Notes under the pieces: model-generated
What the model was told of the DNA's origin: nothing
Seen by the model: the letters and a program-made list of their open reading frames with translations, nothing else
The model's database searches: none
Translations under genes and position numbers: made by a program
Shown here: positions 60,847 to 64,000 of the stretch, piece after piece
Position numbering within the stretch: the stretch's first letter is position 1
Layout: the number at the start of each line of letters is the position of its first letter
Source of the DNA: Oscillospiraceae bacterium
GTDB taxonomy: Bacteria; Bacillota; Clostridia; Oscillospirales; Ruminococcaceae
Assembly: GCA_017550285.1 (NCBI GenBank)
Contig: JAFZPP010000017.1
Span: 1-64,000 of the forward strand
Length of the DNA: 64,000 bases
Reading direction: 5' to 3'

Positions 60847-60870
60847 TACAAATAATACTCCTCGGGATGC

Positions 60871-60909
60871 CGCGGTATTTTGCCCTCAGCAGAATACCGC
60901 GTTTTTTTA
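60871..60909 (+). terminator. Rho-independent terminator after the symporter gene
   Basis: CGCGGTATT pairs with AATACCGCG around a 13-base loop, followed by seven Ts. Confidence 0.9.
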
Positions 60910-61289
60910 TGATGATACAACGGAATAATGTTGAATACGTTTTTTCACTCTGAACCTATGATAGATTCTTAAAATAATCAGTCCCTATTATCTTTATCCT
61001 GTGTCCGACGAATATTTTTGTTGGGTGCGGTGCACAAGTTCGAGGGGAAGAAGCACAAGGAAAGGGGCGTCTTCGCTGCGCTCAGGTTTCCCCTCTCCTT
61101 AAGGTCCCCCCCGAGCTCCCTCATTCCTTATTCTCTCCCCTCTGAGGCGCATTTTTCTAAATGGCTCTTTTATACTTTCTACATTCAAACTCCTCTCTCC
61201 TCTCTTCTCGCTCCGTTGCATGAATCCGCTGTCTTCCGCATATGATGCAGCAGACAGGGCTCCGCCCGATCATGCAAGGAGTGAGCAGA
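60910..61289. other. Intergenic region before spoIIID
   Basis: It contains AT-rich DNA to about 61015, then GC-rich DNA, then a pyrimidine-rich stretch (about 61073-61215) like those at 1681 and 19070. No convincing sigma-A promoter is seen; a sporulation-sigma promoter could be present but I could not identify one. No gene is visible. Confidence 0.45.
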
Positions 61290-61604
61290 TTGCGTAAACA
61301 TCCCTATCCGACCGCCGCATCCGGTGCCGACATGCTCGATGAACGGGCACTCCGGCTCGGCGAATATATCGCAGCACATGCAGCGACCGTCCGCAGCACC
61401 GCCGCCGTCTTCGGCATATCCAAATCGACCGTTCACAAGGATATCACCGTCCGGCTGCCGCGCCTGCACGCAGGACTCTCCGCGCAGGTGCATGAGATCA
61501 TCGAAAAGAACAAGCAGGAACGCCATATCCGCGGCGGGCTTGCCACCAAACGCAAATACGAAACCGAAAAGCAGCGCCGCAGGCGTCCGTCCTCTGTGAC
61601 CTGA
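61290..61604 (+). CDS. spoIIID: Sporulation transcriptional regulator SpoIIID
   Basis: SpoIIID switches gene expression in the mother cell during sporulation. The 104-residue protein has the family core: RALRLGEYIAAHAATVRSTA, the helix-turn-helix AAVFGISKSTVHKDITVRLP, then HEIIEKNKQERHIRGGLATKRKY with its conserved basic tail. The TTG at 61290 lies 8 bases after AAGGAG; the ATG at 61332 has no ribosome site but would still contain the core. It lies alone, upstream of pfkA. Sporulation genes in a Ruminococcus-like genome may be functional or relics. Confidence 0.9.
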   Translation: MRKHPYPTAASGADMLDERALRLGEYIAAHAATVRSTAAVFGISKSTVHKDITVRLPRLHAGLSAQVHEIIEKNKQERHIRGGLATKRKYETEKQRRRRPSSVT

Positions 61605-61691
61605 TTTTCCGCCGGATTTCCGCCGTTTTTGTTTCTTTCGCCGATTATGTAACAATTTGGAAACAAACCCGAAAAATGCTGTATAAGGCAC

Positions 61692-61720
61692 TTGACGAAT
61701 CGAAAAAAAAGTAGTAAAAT
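61692..61720 (+). promoter_or_regulatory. Sigma-A promoter for pfkA
   Basis: TTGACG is followed after 17 bases by TAAAAT, 86 bases before ATG 61806. Confidence 0.85.
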
Positions 61721-61805
61721 AGTAAGCGGCAGATTATGCACGATATAAAAAGAATGATGCTGTGCTTTTGCTGCACGGTATGCAATCATGAGGAGGATAA
61801 AAACT

Positions 61806-62765
61806 ATGAAGCGAATCGGTGTACTTACAAGCGGCGGCGACGCACCGGGCATGAATGCTGCAATCCGCGCAGTCGTCCGTACCGCAATTTACAAGGGAAT
61901 GTCCGTCATCGGCATCAACAGAGGCTATAACGGTCTGCTGAACCGTGACGTTTATGAAATGGATCTGCGTTCTGTCTCGTCCATTATCCAGCGCGGCGGC
62001 ACAAAGCTGTTCTCCGCACGCTGCCTCGAATTCAAGGAGGAGGCAGGCGTCCTCAAGGGCGTCGCAGCATGTAAAGAGCTCGGCATCGAGGGTCTGGTCG
62101 TCATCGGCGGCGACGGCTCCTACCGCGGCGCAGGCGATCTTTCCGCACACGGCATCCCCTGCATCGGTCTGCCGGGTACGATTGACAACGATATTTCCAG
62201 CACCGATTTCACAATCGGCTATGATACCGCAATGAATACCGTTATGGAGCTCGTTGACAAGCTCCGCGATACCAGCCACAGCCATGACAGATGTTCTGTT
62301 GTCGAGGTCATGGGCAGAGGCGCCGGCTATATCGCCGTCAATACCGGTGTCGCATGCGGCGCAGTCGAGATTCTGTGTCCCGAGAGAGAGTACAACCTCG
62401 ACGAAATCATCGAGAAGATGCAGGCAAGCCGCAAGATCGGCAAGCAGAACTTCATCATCATCGTTGCAGAGGGCGTCGGTCACTCCGAGGAGATCGCAAA
62501 GACGATCCAGGCAAGAACCGGCATTGAGTCCCGTGCAACCATTCTCGGACATGTTCAGCGCGGCGGTTCTCCGACTGTCCGTGACAGAGTCCTCGCAAGC
62601 CAGATGGGCAACTATGCCGTCAATCTGCTCGAGAAGGGCATCGGCAACCGCGTGGTCGGTATCCGCGGCACGAAGCTCGTCGATTACGATATTCAGGAAG
62701 CACTCAAGATGACGAAGCCCTTCGATGACGATCTCTATGATCTCACCAAGGTCATCAGCATCTGA
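61806..62765 (+). CDS. pfkA: ATP-dependent 6-phosphofructokinase
   Basis: PfkA phosphorylates fructose 6-phosphate, the committed step of glycolysis. The 319-residue protein is of normal length. It has GVLTSGGDAPGMNAAIRA near 4-21, GGDGSYRGA near 102-110, PGTIDNDI with the catalytic aspartate, and GYDTAMNTVMELVDKLRDTSHSHDR. A glycine in GGDGS (and not aspartate) indicates ATP and not pyrophosphate as donor. GGAGG lies 8 bases before ATG 61806; an upstream in-frame start is less well placed. Confidence 0.97.
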   Translation: MKRIGVLTSGGDAPGMNAAIRAVVRTAIYKGMSVIGINRGYNGLLNRDVYEMDLRSVSSIIQRGGTKLFSARCLEFKEEAGVLKGVAACKELGIEGLVVIGGDGSYRGAGDLSAHGIPCIGLPGTIDNDISSTDFTIGYDTAMNTVMELVDKLRDTSHSHDRCSVVEVMGRGAGYIAVNTGVACGAVEILCPEREYNLDEIIEKMQASRKIGKQNFIIIVAEGVGHSEEIAKTIQARTGIESRATILGHVQRGGSPTVRDRVLASQMGNYAVNLLEKGIGNRVVGIRGTKLVDYDIQEALKMTKPFDDDLYDLTKVISI

Positions 62766-62821
62766 GCATAAAAGACATCTGCGTTCAAACAGAATTCATG
62801 CCGGGCAGGAGCGCCGCTTCT

Positions 62822-62922
62822 GCCGCAGAGTAGGAAATTTCGCGTAAAGTGCCGTCCGGACGGGGAGTTGTCGGGCGGACGAAAAGCGTCTCCGGACGCT
62901 TGCGGTGAGATTTCCGCATCCC
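62822..62922 (+). promoter_or_regulatory. Tetrahydrofolate riboswitch aptamer
   Basis: The conserved sequence blocks of the THF riboswitch class occur in order: AGAGTAG, TTCGCGT-AAGTG, a GC-rich stem with GGACGGGGAGTTGTC, CGAAAAGCG, and GCGGTGAGA followed by GCATCCCGCT. It lies directly upstream of a folate transporter gene, the usual target. The aptamer is expected to bind reduced folate and lower expression. Confidence 0.88.
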
Positions 62923-62938
62923 GCTGAGGCATAAGGGA

Positions 62939-62990
62939 AATACAACACTCCTTTGTGCATTCAGGGTAATTGTGCAAAGGAGTGTATTTT
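62939..62990 (+). promoter_or_regulatory. Hairpin hiding the folT ribosome site
   Basis: ACACTCCTTTG pairs with CAAAGGAGTGT, which contains the AAAGGAG ribosome site of folT, and a T run follows. It can act as a translation blocker and possibly as a terminator. It is the expression platform of the riboswitch. Confidence 0.8.
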
Positions 62991-62991
62991 T

Positions 62992-63579
62992 ATGAAAATG
63001 TTTCGGGAATCTTTCAAGGAATTCAAGGATCTGCGTGCAGTTGTTGTGACCGGTCTGCTGATCGCCCTCTCTATGGTGATCGAGTCGTTCACGATCAACC
63101 TCGGCTTTGCAAAGATCAATTTTGCATTTCTGGCAATCGCCGCAATCGGTATGCTGTACGGACCTTCCGTGAGCATCTGCGCCGGTGCGATTTGCGATAT
63201 CCTCGGCTATCTGGTTGCACCGGACGGTGCATTCTTCCCGCTCTATACGCTGATCGGCGCGATGCAGGGTCTGATCTACGGCGTCATCGCCTACCGGAAG
63301 CTCTCGAAGAAAACCGGCAGAGAGTTCGACATCGAAATGATGATCCGTCTGGTCATTGCGCGCGTTGCAGACGTCGTGTTCATCAACCTCATCTGCAACA
63401 CCGCCGCGAACTTCCATTACGGCTTCCTGCGCGATAAGACGCTCGGCGCCGCAATCGCAGCAAGAGTCGCAAAGAATCTGCTGGAGCTGCCCATTGATAT
63501 CATCCTGATTGTCGGCGTGCTCATGGCAGTGCTGAAAGCCTATACGGTGGTATTCGGCACGCGCAGAACACCTGCCTGA
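62992..63579 (+). CDS. folT: Folate ECF transporter S component
   Basis: FolT captures folate and pairs with the shared ECF module. The 195-residue protein has about six helices. Typical S-component features are VTGLLIALSMVIESF, the folate-type INFAFLAIAAIGMLYGPSVSICAGAICDILGYLVAP and the loop FFPLYTLIGAMQGLIYG. The tetrahydrofolate riboswitch before it strongly supports folate as the substrate. ATG 62992 lies 9 bases after AGGAG, inside the riboswitch hairpin. proC follows 33 bases later. Confidence 0.95.
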   Translation: MKMFRESFKEFKDLRAVVVTGLLIALSMVIESFTINLGFAKINFAFLAIAAIGMLYGPSVSICAGAICDILGYLVAPDGAFFPLYTLIGAMQGLIYGVIAYRKLSKKTGREFDIEMMIRLVIARVADVVFINLICNTAANFHYGFLRDKTLGAAIAARVAKNLLELPIDIILIVGVLMAVLKAYTVVFGTRRTPA

Positions 63580-63612
63580 CCCGAACAAATCTCAAAACAG
63601 GAGTTGTTGATT

Positions 63613-64000
63613 ATGAAACTCGGTTTCCTCGGTGCCGGCAATATGGGCACCGCAATGATGCGCGGCATTGCCGCATCCGATCTCTGCAAATCCGGCGAGA
63701 TCGCACAGATTTTCGCTTTCGATACCGATTCTGAAAAGCTCAAAAAGCTCGCAGATGCAGGTATTCAGGCATGTGAATCCGCACAGGCGCTCAGCGATGC
63801 CGTTGATTATCTTGTGCTTGCCGTCAAGCCGCAAGTGCTGGGCGGTGTGCTCGATGCCCTGACAATCCGCAGGGAGCAGGTCATCATTTCGATCTGTGCC
63901 GGTATCTCCGCAGAGTTCATCCGCAGCCATACAATTCCCGATGCGCGCATCATTCTCTGCATGCCGAATACGCCGCTGATGCTCGGTCTCGGCGCCACTG
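63613..64000 (+). CDS. proC: Pyrroline-5-carboxylate reductase, 3' end cut off by window edge
   Basis: ProC reduces pyrroline-5-carboxylate to proline with NAD(P)H in the cytosol. The 129 residues present show the N-terminal Rossmann motif MKLGFLGAGNMGTAMMRGI, VLAVKPQVL and the family segment ISICAGIS. PNTPLMLGLG near the window end is the proC substrate-loop signature. AGGAG precedes ATG 63613. It appears to be in the folT transcript. Confidence 0.93.
   Translation, partial: MKLGFLGAGNMGTAMMRGIAASDLCKSGEIAQIFAFDTDSEKLKKLADAGIQACESAQALSDAVDYLVLAVKPQVLGGVLDALTIRREQVIISICAGISAEFIRSHTIPDARIILCMPNTPLMLGLGAT

Noticed and set aside
61225-61289. Sigma-E type promoter before spoIIID (CATATGAT near 61239)
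   Set aside because: The -10-like string lacks a matching -35 box at the right distance.
1-64000. tRNA, rRNA, tmRNA, RNase P RNA, insertion sequences, integrases
   Set aside because: I looked for their characteristic blocks on both strands and saw none. A tRNAscan or Infernal run would be needed to exclude degenerate cases.

Overview
The window looks like chromosome from a Gram-positive, anaerobic, fibre-degrading bacterium of the Oscillospiraceae, most like a cellulosome-forming Ruminococcus. The reasons are Firmicutes gene orders (dprA-topA-trmFO, plsX-rnc-smc-ftsY, yhbY-nadD-yqeK-rsfS-leuS, infC-rpmI-rplT), near-consensus sigma-A promoters, strong GGAGG ribosome sites, ECF vitamin transporters, a SpoIIID regulator, threonine-rich linkers on exported proteins, and five genes with type-I dockerin modules. 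The genus is an inference from style. No 16S gene or other decisive marker is present, and no cohesin or scaffoldin is visible.

Left part (1-15.3 kb). A partial ECF vitamin transporter component diverges from coaBC. A leftward block follows with a small acidic protein, a double DUF1508 protein, a patatin-like lipase, the TrkH/TrkA potassium system, a histidine phosphatase and a short-chain dehydrogenase. A cytosolic sugar-sensor/GGDEF protein runs rightward. Next is a leftward unit that may be new: an ECF sigma factor with an ECF-like promoter of its own, translationally coupled to a membrane protein that has the layout of an anti-sigma factor but carries a dockerin outside the cell, then a small secreted dockerin protein. 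dusB and an amidohydrolase follow.

Middle left (15.4-24.8 kb). An SPFH membrane protein and a ribbon-helix-helix protein sit behind a promoter with a perfect palindrome over its -10 box. A secreted C39-like peptidase with dockerin and threonine-rich tail comes next, then an ACT/UPF0210 pair, and two tandem GH3-type lipoproteins.

Central housekeeping block (25-48.8 kb, leftward). Translation, tRNA modification, DNA topology, chromosome segregation and protein targeting genes are packed with short overlaps: infC-rpmI-rplT, an RNA methyltransferase, dprA, topA, trmFO, plsX, rnc, smc, ftsY, rdgB, yhbY, nadD, yqeK, an LCP protein, rsfS, leuS and rpsU. FtsY has its acidic domain and basic membrane-binding motif at the C-terminus instead of the N-terminus.

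Right part (48.9-64 kb). A PL10-type pectate lyase with dockerin and a large CBM-GH9 cellulase with dockerin are the secreted plant-wall enzymes. Between them is a rightward operon of a 7TM-PAS-GGDEF protein, a DUF6106-like protein and nnr. A sodium:solute symporter, spoIIID, pfkA, a tetrahydrofolate riboswitch controlling folT, and the start of proC complete the window.

I saw no tRNA, rRNA, CRISPR array, transposase or phage gene.
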